The notes beneath the pieces are model-generated. The model worked only from the letters and a program-made list of their open reading frames with translations. It made no database searches and was not told the origin of the DNA. A stretch of 64,000 nt of DNA from Ceratotherium simum simum. Its lineage: Eukaryota; Chordata; Mammalia; Perissodactyla; Rhinocerotidae. Both the position numbers and the translations under genes were made by a program. Shown here in pieces: positions 26,001-41,000 of the stretch (positions within the stretch are counted from its first letter, which is position 1; every line of letters begins with the position of its first letter). Where the stretch lies: NCBI RefSeq assembly GCF_000283155.1, contig NW_004454163.1:20080718-20144717 (forward strand), written 5' to 3'.

Positions 26001-29000
26001 TCAACCATGTGATTAGAGGGTTAGAAGTTTCAGTCCCACCCCTCTGACCTCTGGGGAGGGGAGAGGGGCTGGAAGTTGAATCAATCACCAATGGCCAATG
26101 ATTTAATCAATCATGCCTATGTAATGAAGCCTCCATAAAAAACCAAAAGGAGAGGGTTCAGAGAGCTTTCAGGCTGGGGAACCAGAACACTTCCATGTGC
26201 CACTTTGCCAGGCCCTAAACTTCATGAAGACAGAAGCTCCTTTATTTAGGACCTCACACTATGTATCTCATCATCTGGCTGTTAATTTGTATTCTTTAAT
26301 ACCTTTTGTAATAAACTGGTAACGTAGTTAGTAAATGGGTTTCCTGAGTTCTGTGAGTTGCTTTAGCAAATTAATTGAACCCAAGGAGGGGGTCATAGGA
26401 ACTTCTGATTTATAGCCAGTGGTTCAGAAGTACAGGTAACAACCTGGACTTGTTCTTAGTATCCTGAGTTGGATGGGGTTTTTGGAAGCTCCAATTTGTA
26501 GTGGGTCAGTCCGAAGCCCAGGAAACAACTTGGGCTTTTGACTGGCATCTGAAGTGGAGGGAGGTCTTGTGGGACTGACCCCTTTCCCTGTGGAATCTGA
26601 TGCTATCTCCAGGTAAATAGTGTTAGAATTGAGTTGAATTGTAGGACACCCAGCTGGTGTCCTGAGCATTGCTTGGTGGCATAGGGGGAAAACTTTCCCT
26701 CTACACATTGGAATTGGGTTCAGAAGCCTTAATGCTCCACACTACACATCATTAGGGAAATGCAAATTAAAACAGCAATGAGATACCACCACACACCTAT
26801 TAGAATGGCCAAAGTCCAGAACACTGACAACACCAAATGCTGGCAAAGATGTGGAGCAAGAGGAACTCTCATTCATTGCTGGTGGGATTGCAAAACAGTA
26901 CAGCCACTTTGGAAGACAGTTTGGCAGTTTCTTATAAAACTAAATATACTCTTACCATATGATCCAACGATCATGATCCTTGGTATTTATCCAAATTTTT
27001 ATGTCCACACAAAACCTGCACACAGATGTGTTCAGCAACTTTATTCATAATCACTAAAACTCGAAAGCAACCAAGGATGTCCTTCAGTAGGTAATGGATA
27101 AATAAACTGTGGTACATCCACACAATGGAATGTTACTCAGCGCTAAAAGGAAATGAGCTATTAAGCCATGAAAAGATATGGAGGAAACTTAAATGTATAT
27201 TACTTAGTGAAAGAAGCCAATCTGAAAAGGCTACATACTACATGACTCCAACTATATGACATTCTGGAAAAGGCAAAACTATGGAGACAGTAAAAATATC
27301 AATAGTTTCCAAGGATTTGGGGTGGGGGGAGGGATGAACGGGTGGAGCACAGAGGATTTTCAGGCCACCAAAATTACTCTGTATGATACTCTCTTGGTGG
27401 ATACATGTCATTATACATTTGTCCAAACCCATAGAATGTACAACACCAACAGTAAACTGTAATGTAAACTATGAACTTTGGGAAATAATGAGATGTCAAT
27501 GTAGGTTCAGCAATTGTAACAAATGTACCACTTTGATGGGGGGAATGTTGATAATGCAGGAGGCTATGCATGTGTTGGGGCAGGAGGCATATAGGAAATT
27601 TCTGCATCTTCTGCTCAACATTGCTGTCAACCTAAAACTGCTCTAAAAAATAAAGTCTACGAAAGAAAAATAGTACCTATAGGAAAAGCACAACAGCCTT
27701 AAGAGTTCAATACAAATTTCAAAGGAACAGACAGTTAAAAAAAATACTGGAATACTTTACTTTCTTTGCCTGACAAAACATTACATATCCTTTAAGGTCC
27801 AACTCAAATACCACTTTCTCAGTGATGTCTTCCCCAACTGCAGGCATACTTAATCACTCCATTTCCTGCAATCCCGTCTTGCTATCACAATGGAGTTCTC
27901 AAAATTCAGTGAGCATCAGAATCACCTGGGGGAGTTTGTTAAAACATAGATTTCTTGCTCCTGCCAAGATTTGGATTTGGAGATTCTGATTCTGGAGCCT
28001 ATGAATTTCTATTTCTAACACCATCCCAGCTGATGCTGATGCTGTGGGTTTGTGGACCGGACTTACAGTAGCACTGTTATGGTTCATATTGCATGAGGCT
28101 GGCTCCCGTTAGACTGAGAGCTCAACAAGAAATCTCATTCAGCACATAGTAGGCACTGAATAAACATCTTACTCTTTTTTGCTTCTTTTTATCAGCCTCT
28201 TCCTCTAAGTCTTGAAGGGACATTTGCATGAGCTTCATGTTCAAGTCCTGCTCCTCTCTGTATTCCTGCTGAATATGCTCTATCTTCTCTTGGAGGGCTT
28301 TTTGCAAAGCGGTCCTAATTTCCTGTTTTGTCTTCTGTTTCTTTAGCTTATCCTGTTCATTCTCAAGTTTCACCCGCGCTTTGTCGATTTCCTGAGGTAA
28401 AACAGTAATGAAGATCATGCATCAATATAGTTGGACAAAACAAATACATTTCATTTAAGAGATGAGAATAAAGGATTTCTTGGAAATACACACCTGGATT
28501 GCTGAGATAGCAACAAGGCTGTGAAATTAAGAAATTGCTGTGCATATGTGTATGTGTGTGTGTGTGATTACAAAGTAATAGTTGTGGAGTTCAAAATGCA
28601 GAAAAGTATAAAGAGAAATCACCTTTAACCCTAGTACCCATCACCCACCACCACTCTCAACATTTCAGTGTATTGGCCTTCTAGACTTGACTCTTCTATG
28701 CACATCTGCACATCTAGATTTGGATATCCTATTAAGCAGCAATAAGAGTCTACAAATGGAAATGTGCACATCAGCTAAATATACAAAATTAAATTTTAAG
28801 CATTCTGTTCTTGAAAAGTATTCTCCCATTCCTCTCATTTTCTTATCTTTCTGACCCTCCCGGCTGGCTTAATTGCCTGGCCAACCAAGCAGTTTTAACA
28901 GGGGCACCAATGCAGTTGGGCATTGTAGGTTTGGTAAAAAATCTGGGTATGTTATAAACATTAGTCCTCCTACCAGAGACAGCTGAACTCTTCTGGAGGG

Positions 29001-32000
29001 ATAAGTACTTGCCCAACTAGGACAGGAGATGACGTAGTGAGGATGGGACACAATTCCCAATTTCACTTGATTTAATCAAGACTCACAACAGCCATGATTA
29101 CTATGATTAGTGGTTTGTGAGAGGGGAGTTATATGCTAGACTTTTCCATTAATGCCATGAGCAGTAAATCCACACTGAATGTGAAGGTCAAGCGAGATAA
29201 TATAAGTGAAAATGCTCGGCTGTATCTAAGGAAAAGCAATGGGTATCAAACATGAAAGCCAATGAAATAGCAGACAGCACTTTTTTAAAAGTAAAGTTGA
29301 CTACACCAGGAGGAAGCAATCAGCCAAATCCAGACTATGAGATGATAGGGAGGGGATGGGGGAGAACTGTGCAAGATTAAGAGACCTAAAACCAGTTTAC
29401 CATGTCTTGGTTTCACCAAGATAGTTCTGATTTTACACCTGTTGTGCTGATGTAATGAATTTATTCCACCCTTTCAATCTCAAATGTGTCCTGGTTTGAA
29501 TGATAAAAAGTCACTCTTTCTAAAAGAGACTAATAACAACCATGTTTGGATTCTGATTTAAATGTCAAATAATTTAGACAATGATGGAAACTTGACGAGG
29601 ATTTTAGGTGATAAAAAGGAATGATTATTAATTTTTTCAGGTCTGATATTGGCATTGTGTAAGAAAATGTCCTTAATTATGTTGTTGTTGACATGCATAC
29701 TTGAGAGGTAATTAAGGGAGAAATGACATGTCTGGGATTTGTTGTAAAACATAAAAATGGAGTGAGCAGGGAGGACAGAGGAAACCAGTACGGCAAATGT
29801 AATGGCTACTGAATCTGGAAGATGGGGGTTCATTGTTGCAATACTGTGATTTATAAGAAACATGTGTTTGGTCATTCAGATGACCAGAACACATTTCTCA
29901 GATATATTTGGTCTTCATCCACAGCTCCTGGCTCATAGCTCCAAAAACCCTCAGAATTTCCTGGGTGGTAAGAGCAATGGGAGCTCTTGTCCTCAGTTTC
30001 TGACCCCCACCTCCCACAAGGTGAGGGCTGGTTGCCAAGAGACCCAGCCGTGTGATCAGAGGATTGGAACTTTCAGTCCCACTCAATGGCCAATGACTTA
30101 GTCAATCACAACTACGTAATGAAGCCTCCATAAAAACCCAAAAGGACAGCTCATCGGCCCTTTTTCGCAGAGCTTCCACGTTGGGGAACCAGAATGCTTC
30201 CACATGCCACCGTGCCGGGCCCCAAGCTCCACGAGGACAGAAGCTCCTTTGTTTGGGACCTCGCCCTATGTATCCCTTCATCCAGCTGTTGATTCATATC
30301 TTTTAATATCCTTTGTAATAAATTGGTAATCTAGTAAGTACATAGGTTTTCCTGAGTTCTGTGAGTCGTTCTAGCAAATTAATCGAACCCAAGGAGGGGA
30401 CTGTGGGAACCTTTGATTTGTAGCCAGTCAATCAGAAGTACAGCTAATAACCTGGACTTGAGATTGGCATCCTGAGTTGGAGAGGGTTGTTGGAACCTGC
30501 AGTTTGTAGTGGGTCAGTCAGAAGCACAGGTAACAACCTAGGCTTGCAGCTGGCATCTGAAGTGGAGAGCAGTCTTGTGGAAGTGAGCCCTTTATCTGTG
30601 GAATCTGATTCTATCTCCGGGCAGACAGCGTCAGAATTGAGCTGAATTCTCGGACACCCTGCTGGCATCTGAGAACTGCTTGTTGGTGTGGGGAAGCCTC
30701 CACACATGTGTTGGAACTGGGTCCAGGAATTCTCTGCAATTGTACTCTCCACTTCTGTGCATTTGAAAATGTTCATAATAAGACATTAAAAAGGGTGGAA
30801 GTCATATTAATTCTCAAAAATTACAAAATAGTAGTGATAAAGAACATATCAGTGGCTGCCAGGAGTTAGGGTTGAGGGAGGTTATAACTATAAAGGAGCA
30901 GCTGGAAGGAGTTTCTTTGGATGATAGAACAGTTCTGTATCCAGATTTTGGTAGTGGTTACATAAATCTATACATCTGATAAAATTTCATAAAACTATAT
31001 ACCCATTCACCCAAAGAGTGCATGTAAAAACTAGTGAAATCCAGGGCTGGCCCGGTGGTATAGTGGTTAAGTTCGTGCGCTCTGCTTCGGTGGTCCGGGG
31101 TTCACAGGTTTAGATCCTGGGCACAGACCTACACACCGCTCATCAAGCCATGCTGTGGCAGCGTCCCACGTACAAAATAGAGGAAGCATGGCACAGATGT
31201 TAGCTCAGGGACAATCCTCCTCAAGCAAAAAGAGGACGATTAGCAATAGACATTAGCTCAGGGCAAATCTTCCTCACCAAAAAAAAAAAAAACAAAACAA
31301 AACTGGTGAAATCCAAAGAGGGTTTTAGTTTAGTTAAACAAGGAATAACTTTAGTTGAAAGTACTACAGCAATGTTAATTTCCTGCTTTTTATAGTTATA
31401 TATACATAGACATACATATAATGTTTGGTTATATAAGGGTACACAGGAACTCGCTACTATTTTTTGCAACATCTTGTGAGTCTAAAATTATTTCCAAAAA
31501 ATTTTTCGAAACAAATTTTTTTAAAGGAAGGTAGAAATAGAGATAGCTAAGTATAGTATAATAAAAAATAAATATTTGGCCTTTGTCCCCTGTTCCTGGC
31601 ACATATCTCCTAAAACCCTTGGAATCTCCAAAGTGGTAAGATTGTCTTTTGTAGCCTAATGAGATGACTAGTGGCTGGAGCCCCTAAATAGCTTCAGGAT
31701 GGGGGCTGGTAACCAGAAAGACCAAACCATGTGATTAGAGGGTTGGAACTTTGAGCTCCACCCATCGACTTCCAGGGAGGGGAAAGGGGCTAGAGATTGA
31801 GTTCAGTCACCAATGGCCTAGGATTTAATCAATCATGCCTACATAATGAAACCTCCATAAAAACCCCAAATGACAGGGTTTGGAGAGCTAGGTTGGTGAA
31901 CGCACTGAGGTGTTGAGAACATGGTATGCTCAGAGAGGGCATGGAAGTTCTGCGTACCGCCTCCCATTCCTTGCCCTATGCATCTCTTCCATTTGGCTGT

Positions 32001-35000
32001 TCCTGAGCTGTATCCTTTAACAATAAACTGGTTGTAGTAAGTAAAGCACTTTTCTGAGTTCTGTGAGTTATTTCAGCGAATTTTCAAAAGTGAGGGGGCA
32101 TTCATGAGAACCTCTGACTTTACAGCCAAGTTGAACAGAAGTGTAGGAAACCTGGGGACCCACTACTTGCGACTGGCATCTCAAGTGGAGGCAGTCTTGA
32201 GGGACTGCGCCCTTAACCCTGTGGAGTTGGATGCTATCTCCGTGTAGCATCAGAATTGAATTGAATTGTTGGACACTTGGTGTCCACAGAGAATCATAGA
32301 ATTGTTTGGTGTGAGAAAAAACCCCACACATTTGATGTCAGAAGTGTTGTGAGTAAAAATGGCTCATGGTATCTTACACCGGAGGATGGGTATATATAAG
32401 GCAGTTTGGGGGCCAGCGTTTTGATTTTCTTAGAGAAGCTAAAATATTTAGACATCTTCTACTAAACTCTTCAAAAGAAAAGTCTCAAACCCAGAGAAGG
32501 CTTCTAGGGCTCTGAAATACTTTACCTTTGACATTTATTATGATTCCAAATTTCAATATTTGGGATTTCCCAGGAAAATAATACCTTTTTTCCTAAATTT
32601 AGTGGTATTGAAGTAACAGTTGCTGAAAGCTTTTTTATATACATATAAAATTGCTACTTTTTCCAGTGCTTTCATACATTTCCAGTGACAGTTCTAATTT
32701 CTATACAGTAGGGGATGTGAACTTGCTGGAATGAAATTATTGATGCTAGTGGACAGGGGGTCACTGTAGCTGTTGTATAGCACTTTGCATAGGATTTGGA
32801 AACTGTCAATTATCCACATCAAAGAATGGGGGGATGTTGCCAAATTGGCACTAGCCTTCCATGACACTGCCAAAGATTATCCTATTTCATCCTCACAACA
32901 AAGGCAAGTGCTTCTTGCTTTATTTTTCAGATAAAGGAACTGAGTCACAGTAGTGAAGTCACTTGCCCTATACAATAGGATGGCACTGTTAACTAGACCT
33001 TGAAATCCAAGGCTCCAACCACGGTCTGTTGCCCTGTGAACCAGCCCGGGCCATCAGGCAAACTGTACAGTAACAGGCCTGCAAACGGTGGCGTATACTC
33101 ACTGAGCTGATCATCCCATGACAAGCATTTTACAAAACCTACCACAAGGCGCGCCTCCTCTTCCTTCAGCCGCTGTGCTGCCTGCCTTTGCGCCTTGATG
33201 CTGGTGATCTGGGCATTCAGCCCAAGGCGTGTGTTCTCCACCAGCTGTTTCTGTCTCCTTGCCTCTTCGGTTTCTCGCTTTTCCTTGGCTAATCGGTCTT
33301 CCTCCCAGAGCTTTGAGAACATCTGCTCCTCCACCAGCTTTTGCCTTTTCAGCTCCTCATTAAACGCTATCTGTGCTTTCCGCTCCTCGCACACTTTCTT
33401 CTGATGGATACAAAACAATTCAACACGGAGCTCCTCGCAGCGTTCCCTGAAAGGAGAAATTTTAGAGTTAAAACCCAGCCTTTCACGAGACACTGCTCTA
33501 TTTAGGCACATGTCTGCACAGTCAGACTCTGAAGTAAGAAAAGTAAAAGACCTGGATGTAGGCCATCTGAGCAGAGGAAACATGTGAGGGAGCAGCAGGG
33601 AGGGAGGCCCCATAAGGTCACAGACAAAATACAGGCACTGGAGTCAGGCAGAGCAGGCTTTCAATCCTAGTTGTGACGTTTTCTTTGTGACCTTGGATCA
33701 AAAACTTGCCCTGTCTGTTCATCTGCAAAAGAACTGTCTTTAAAGGTTCTGGTAAGGATCAGAGGTAATGGATATAAATACCTGGTAGATAATATGAGCT
33801 CAATAAATGATAACTATTATTACTACCATAAAGGAAATAGAAAAGGGATGGGTTCCTGCCATACTACAAGTGGATTAAGGCTTTGGTAGGAAGACACCTC
33901 GCATGCACATCCAAGGAAAGATCCAAGGGTAGAGTCAGCATATCATGGTGAGGCTCCCCCATTGCCCTGATTCCTGGCAGGGCACATGTCCACTGAAGGA
34001 GTTTCTGCCTGGGTTGCAAGAACAGCCCTATTGTTGCCTTTTCACAAACAGGCTTATGTCACTATTCAAGAAGAAACGCCCTTTCAGCAAGTGTTTACAC
34101 CTCATCCTTTCTTTCAGTCTTAGTAATTCAAATTTCTTCAAAAGTTCTTCATTGATCCCATTTTTAATTTAAGAGCTGTGATATTCAACACTGTCTGTAT
34201 TACTTTAGAATTACATAGGGATATTTTCAAAATCCCATTTTCCCCTTTCTCCCTCCCAGACCAGACTTGTTAAATCAGAATGACCGGGGGTAGGATGCAG
34301 GCATCTGTACTCTTCCAGAGAGCCTCAGGAGGTTTTGGCACACAGCCAAGTTTGAGAACCTCTGATTGAAGGCAATGTTTATAAACATCAAGTCTTCCTG
34401 GTTTCTAAATCAAATTCTGCACCAGGAAGCTGAAGTTTGGAGAATGGGCTCAATAAAGAACTTCTTAAGAAATCTGAGTTGCTAAGATTGAAAGAAAGGA
34501 TGAGGTCTAAAGTCTTATTGCAAGAGTGGCCAATACCACACAAATTGACATTTATCAAATACTGTTGAGTACTGTTCACTATTTGATGGGTATTAGTCTC
34601 ATTTCCCTAATTAAACTGGAATCTCTTTGAGGGCTGGGACTCAGGAACATACTTCAGGAATATATGTGCCAAACTACCTACCCAATGCCCAATAAATAAT
34701 TATTGATTTAACTGATATATAATCATACTGATTAGCAACATAAATGATAACCAGCAGTTATCCATATTCTGTGGAAGGCTCAAAAAGGTAACAAGCTGAA
34801 ATTGCTAGGTTACCAAAAAAACAAAATACACTTTAACACTGAAAAATTAATTCATCGGGGGCCGGCTCCGTGGCTTAGCAGTTAAGTGCGCGTGCTCCGC
34901 TACTGGCGGCCTGGGTTCGGATCCCGGGCACACACCAACCCACCGCTTCTCCGGCCATGCTGAGGCCAAGTCCCACATACAGCAACTAGACGGATGTGCA

Positions 35001-38000
35001 GCTATGACATACAACTATCTACTGGGGCTTTGGGGGAAAAATAAATAAATAAATAAAATAAAAAAAAAAAAAAGAAAAATTAATTCATCTGCCTGAAATT
35101 CATCAGTGAAATTCTCAGAACTGGCCACGATAAATTTAATTCAAGTCCTTCCCAATCCTATGATTCATACTCTCACAAAGTTATTGAATTAATTAAAAAT
35201 CTAAAGCCTGGGGCTGGCCCGGTGGCATAGCAGTTAAGTTCACGCACTCTGCATCGGCAGCCCGGGGTTTGCAGGTTCAGATCCCAGGCACGGACCTACG
35301 CACTGCTTATCAAGCCATGCTGTGGCAGGTGTCCCACATATAAAGTAGAGGAAGATGGGCATGGATGTTAGCCCAGAGCCAATCTTCCTCAGCAAAAAGA
35401 GGAGGATTGGCAACAGATGTTAGCTCAGGGCTAATCTTCCTCACACACACACACACAAATCTAAAGCCTAAGAATAACAAGTATGGCTTATGATATTTTT
35501 TCTTTTAAAAAAAAATTCTTTCTTCCTAAGTACAAAACTGAGACATGTTCATTGCAGAAAAACTGGAAAATATAGAGAAATATGAAGAAACTAAAAATAA
35601 CTTAATCCTACTACCAAGAGATAACCACTATTAGCATGTTAATGTACTTCTTTCAGGTCTTATGTATGTGTGTTTTTACTAAAATTGGGATCATTCTGCA
35701 TATCTATATCTGTATCTCCTTGTATCTTAATTTTTCCACCCACCATTATATTGAGAATGTTTCCTCATGAAATATTCTTTAAAATAATTTCTCACTTTAA
35801 AACTGTATTATAGTTCACCAAGCTGTGTAATACAGGCTGGAACCTATAAATCACAGTTTATTTAAACATTTCCCTATTTGATGAACATATAGGTTACTTC
35901 TGACCAGGCTACTTCTGAACATAGAGGTTACTACTTGACCATTTTATTATAATGTTGCAATGAACATTCTTAAATGTAGCTCTTTCTGCTTCTCTCTGAT
36001 GATTTCCTTAAGGTAATTTCCTTCCTTAAGAAAAAAATCAAAGAGTACAAAAACATTGGTAAGGCAGTTGATGCATGCTGCCAAGAAAGCCTGAATCAAC
36101 AGCATATGAAAGAGCCCATATCAAGTATTTCTTTAGGTCAGTAGGTCTTCAAAATTTTTTGATTATGTATACCTTTCAGTAAAAAAATTCTAAGCACTCA
36201 CAAACAAATATGACTATTTATAAATTATATGTAGTTATTACTATGTAACTATATTATAAAATTATTAAATATATGCAAAGATAAAAATTAAAAAGAAATG
36301 AGATAAACATCAAATATTTTCTCCCTACATCCTAATGATTCACCCATTCACTTGACCTTGGGAACTCTCGATTTAGGGATGCTCACTTTTATCTACAGAT
36401 AGATAGAATATCTATTTTCATGATAATAATCATTGATAAGGGGAAAACCTTTTGTTTGTGAGTGCTTTACATGGTACTTTCACACATAAAATCTTATTTC
36501 ATCCTCACAATTGCCTTACAACTTAGATGGGGCAGCAAGCAGCATTCTGATTTTAGAGTTAAAGCAATCGAAACTCAGGGAGCCTAAGTATCTTCCCAAG
36601 CCACACAGCCAGTAGTAGTAATATCATTACCAACAGCTATTGAGAGCTTATTATTTGCCAGGCACTGTTCTAAGCACTTTACATGTATGAACTCTTGTGA
36701 TCTTCATAACAACCAATGTTGCAACAAACACTATTGCAAGTTCATTATTATTATTATCCCTGGTTTACAGATGAGGAAATGGAGGCCCAGAGCAGTTAAG
36801 CATCTTATGTAAGTTCATACATTTAATACAGTATGTGGTAAAGCTAGGACTGAAGACCTGCAGTCTGGTCCTGGAGTTTAAGTTCTTTGGTACTTCATTA
36901 TATCATGTCTGCCAGTAACTGACTGAGGCAAGACTACCCTCAGGTGTTCTGACCACACATCCTAGGTTATTCACTTAATAAAAACACCCCAAAACAAAAA
37001 ATGCCTACCTTAATCTGGGATCCAATCACTAATTGTGTATAAATATAGGACATTTAAAAAGAAATTTCATGACGTTTCAAAAGCATGATCCATAAAAGAA
37101 ATATTGATAAATTGGATTTCATCAAAGTTAAAAACTTTTTATCTGTGAAAAACCCTGTTAAGAGGATAAAAAAAAACAAGCTATGGACTAGGAAAAAATA
37201 TTGCCAAACCACATATCCTATAAAGGACTCATAGCTAGAATATGAACTCTCAAAACTTAACAGCCAATCCAATTAGAAAATGGACAAAAGACATTAAGAG
37301 ACATTTCACCAAAGAGGATACACAGATGGCAAATAAGCATATGAAAAGTTGTTCAACATCACCAGCCATTAGAGAAATGCCAATTAAGATCACAACGAGA
37401 TCTCACTACACACCTCCGTTCCAATAGTGACAATATCAAAAGCTGGTAAGGATATGGAAATACTTGATCTCGTATACATTAGTGCTGGAAATATAAAACG
37501 GCATAACCACACTACAAACGACTTTGGCAGTTTCTAAAAAAAGCAAACATACATATAAGACCCACCAATTATCCTAGAAAAATGAAAAACACAGAAACCT
37601 GTATACAAATGTTCAAATCAGATTCAACTACAATAGTTAAAAACTAGAAACAACCAAAATGTCCTTCAATAAGTGAATGGTTTACACAAACTTGAGTATA
37701 TCCATACAATGGAATACTACTCAGCAATAAAAAGGACAAACTAGTGTTACATGCAGCAATTTGGATGGACTTTAAAGGCATTATATTGAGTGAAAAAGCT
37801 AATCTCAAAAGAGCACATATTGTATGATTCCATTTATATACCATTCTTGAAATGATGAAATCATGGAGATGGAGAAGAGATTAGTGGTTGCCAAAGGCTA
37901 GGAATGATGGGGGTCAAAGTGGTGGGTGCGACTATAAAGGAGGTAGCATGAGGGAAATCTTTGTGGTGACAGAATAGTTCTGTATCTTAATTGTGGTGGT

Positions 38001-41000
38001 GGGTTAGATGGATCTACACGTGATAAAACGGCACAGAACTATACATTCACTTTGTACCAATGTCAATTCCTTGTTTAATATTGTATTATAGTTACATAAG
38101 ATATAAACATTGGAGGAAACCGGGGTAAGGGTACAGGGGACCTCTGTATTATCTTCGTAATTTCTGTGACTATATAATTATTTAAAAGTAAATTTTTTTT
38201 TTTTTGGTGAGGAAGATCAGCCCAGTGCTAACATCTGCCAATCCTCCTTCTTTTTTTGCTGAGGAAGACTGGCCCTGGGCTAACATCAATGCCCATATGC
38301 CTCCACTTTATATGGGATGCCACCACAGCATGGCTTGCCAAGTGGTGTGTCGGTGCACGCCCGGGATCCGAACCGGCGAACCCCGGGCCGCTGCAGCGGA
38401 GCACGCGCACTTAACCACTTGCGCCACCAGGCCAGCCCCAAAAATAAAAATTTTTTAAAAATGAAATCACTGGTTATCTTGTCATTATTATTTGTTTCAT
38501 TTCATTATTATCACTGAAAATAATTTCACTGTTTAGAGGTCTTGGAGCACTAAAAATGACCCATTCCAGGTATCAAATATTCTAGGTATGCCACTGAATA
38601 TACCCAACAGGAATGAATACATATGTCCACCAAAAGACATGTACAAGAATGTTCATAGCAGCTTTATTCACAAGAGTCTCAAACTGGAAATAAATGAAAT
38701 GCCTATCACCTGGAGCATGAATAAATAAATTGTGGTATATTCATACAATGTAATACAAAAAGGAGGAAGAGGGAAAAGGGGAGGAGGAAGAATAATTTCA
38801 TCTTGCTTTATATATATGTTAAAGCTTCAATTATATTTTCAGTAATGGGGCCTGATTTAGCAACCTTGGTCAAAATTTAACCCTGGCCCTTCACTCTCAT
38901 AATTAATTAAAACTATGCTTGCTGTTCTATAATGACGAGTTGGCAGTATTGCATTAACAACACTGAAAACAATGTGTTTTCAGATGAATTATATTGATGT
39001 AGGATACAACTGTTTGCTCAAAAACCCTAACAATTCATCTAACTAGCAAGTTATACAACTTCTCTATGAAGTTGTATACTCAGTTATACAAGATTTATCT
39101 ATGAAATTTATAAAATATTACCAAATTAATACGTATTTTAAGAGCACAACCACGTACGAAACTTCATTTTTCTTACTGTGCTGAGAAACATTTACTATGA
39201 AGTGGAAAATACATTAATGCTGCTGAAATTCACTTGCTAGTGTCCCCTTTGTCCCTCACAGCATCTTTTCTTCCAGCAGCCAGTAGGGAATGTCCAAATC
39301 CTACCAAGGAGAGAGGGTGAAGCTAGAAAATCCAAGTCTAATCCTGTCTTCGTCACTGCAAGCTTGAAGACCTAGGCAAATTAATATCTGTGGAACCCAA
39401 GTTACCTATCTGCAAGACAAGGAGAATGGCAAGTCCCTTCTGGCCATATGCATCACTAATTTGGTTTCTTCACTGCCCTCCTTCAGCAGCTCCCCAAGCC
39501 CTGAAACTTCCCATTCCCTCCATTTTTAGCAGTTTAATTTACTCTGTTAGCAGCTGCATCTGCAATTTTGTAGGCACTATTCATTGCAATAGTTAACTTC
39601 TCCTTTGGCCTCTACTAGGATGGTTTCGGGCAGTCTATACGATTAATAGCAACTTCATGGCAGAGAGAGCGGAGATGGCAAAAGCTTTGTCTCTGAGCTG
39701 TGTCTTGATCCCTCCACATGCCTGGTTTTGCTGTTTTCTCACATCTGTTGACTTTCAGATTTCTCACCTCAAATGTTGAGCACTGTAAAAAATGAATTCT
39801 TATATTCCTTCTGTATTCTACCAGAATTTAACTCAGAGTTTACAATTACTTTATCTTGGACCATTCTGTTCCTGAATCCAGAGTGACATGATACACAACC
39901 TGCCCCACTCACACTTGGTGACCTGATAGCCTATGTGACCTTCAGTTTTTTTGTTAAGCTAATCAATCTATTATTCAATCAAAGAGCCTGGCAGAAAGTA
40001 GAGGCTCAAAAATATTGATTGAATGAATGAATGAATGCTAATGGCTATGTTTTGAACATTTCCAGGTAGTAGTTGAATTTTAAAAATCCCCTCTGAAGAT
40101 AAAAATCTTAGTCGGTTACTCTAAAATTAAGAGACTGATAAAGTGATAAAGATTTGGGGCATTCCATGGGTCACAGGATGTGATCATCACTACATTGAGA
40201 GACATGAATGAAAAAAGGAGGCAAAATGAACAAAACATCCTGAGATATATGATAACAATTCTTGATGTTCACACTCTTAGAAGGAAGTATCAGAGGCACT
40301 GAAAATATAACTGAGAAATTACATATATAATAAAATTATAAATATGTAAATATGTTCTTGCTCTAAGAGCTGTAGATCTAAGAAGGAATATAACACATTG
40401 AGACTTTTTAGTATATCTTTGCTTTACAGGTAAGGAATCTTTCACAGTTTGTGAAATTAAAAATATTTGTCAAGCTCTTGATGATACAACACTATAGATC
40501 ATCTCAGAAGCACTTCCTTGGGTACTTCCATACAAATCTTCTATTTATTTATTTGTTTGTTTATTTGGAAGATCAGCCCTGAGCTAACATTCATGCCAAT
40601 CCTCCTCTTTTTGCTGAGGAAGACTGGCCCTGAGCTAATATCTACTGCCAATCTTCCTCCTTTTTTTTGTGTTTTTTCCCTTTTTTCTCCCCAAAGCCCC
40701 AGTAGATAGTTGTATATCATAGCTGCACATCCTTCTAGTTGCTCTGTGTGGGATGCCGCCTCAGCATGGCCCGATGAGCGATGCGTCAGTGTGTGCCTGG
40801 GATCCAAACCCGGGCCGCCAGTAGTGGAGCGTGCGCACTTAACCGCTAAGCCATGGGGCCGGCCCCCGAAACAAATCTTCCGTCTGTAAGTGCAGAGTAT
40901 TAGGCTGAAATGAGGGCACAGACTCAGGGTATCCCAAGATGGAAAAAGTAAAATGAAAAGGGCTGTTGAAGGTAACCAGAGGATCGGACTGAGTACAGTG

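Larger units (their letters stand above)
23405..27655 (+). repeat. L1 (ORF2 and 3' UTR), broken, with two insertions
   Basis: Translates in pieces as L1 ORF2 from the connector after the endonuclease domain through the RT and C-terminal regions, with stops throughout. The 3' UTR ends near 27655. Interrupted by the ERE at 24213-24446 and an LTR at 25981-26742. Confidence 0.85.
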
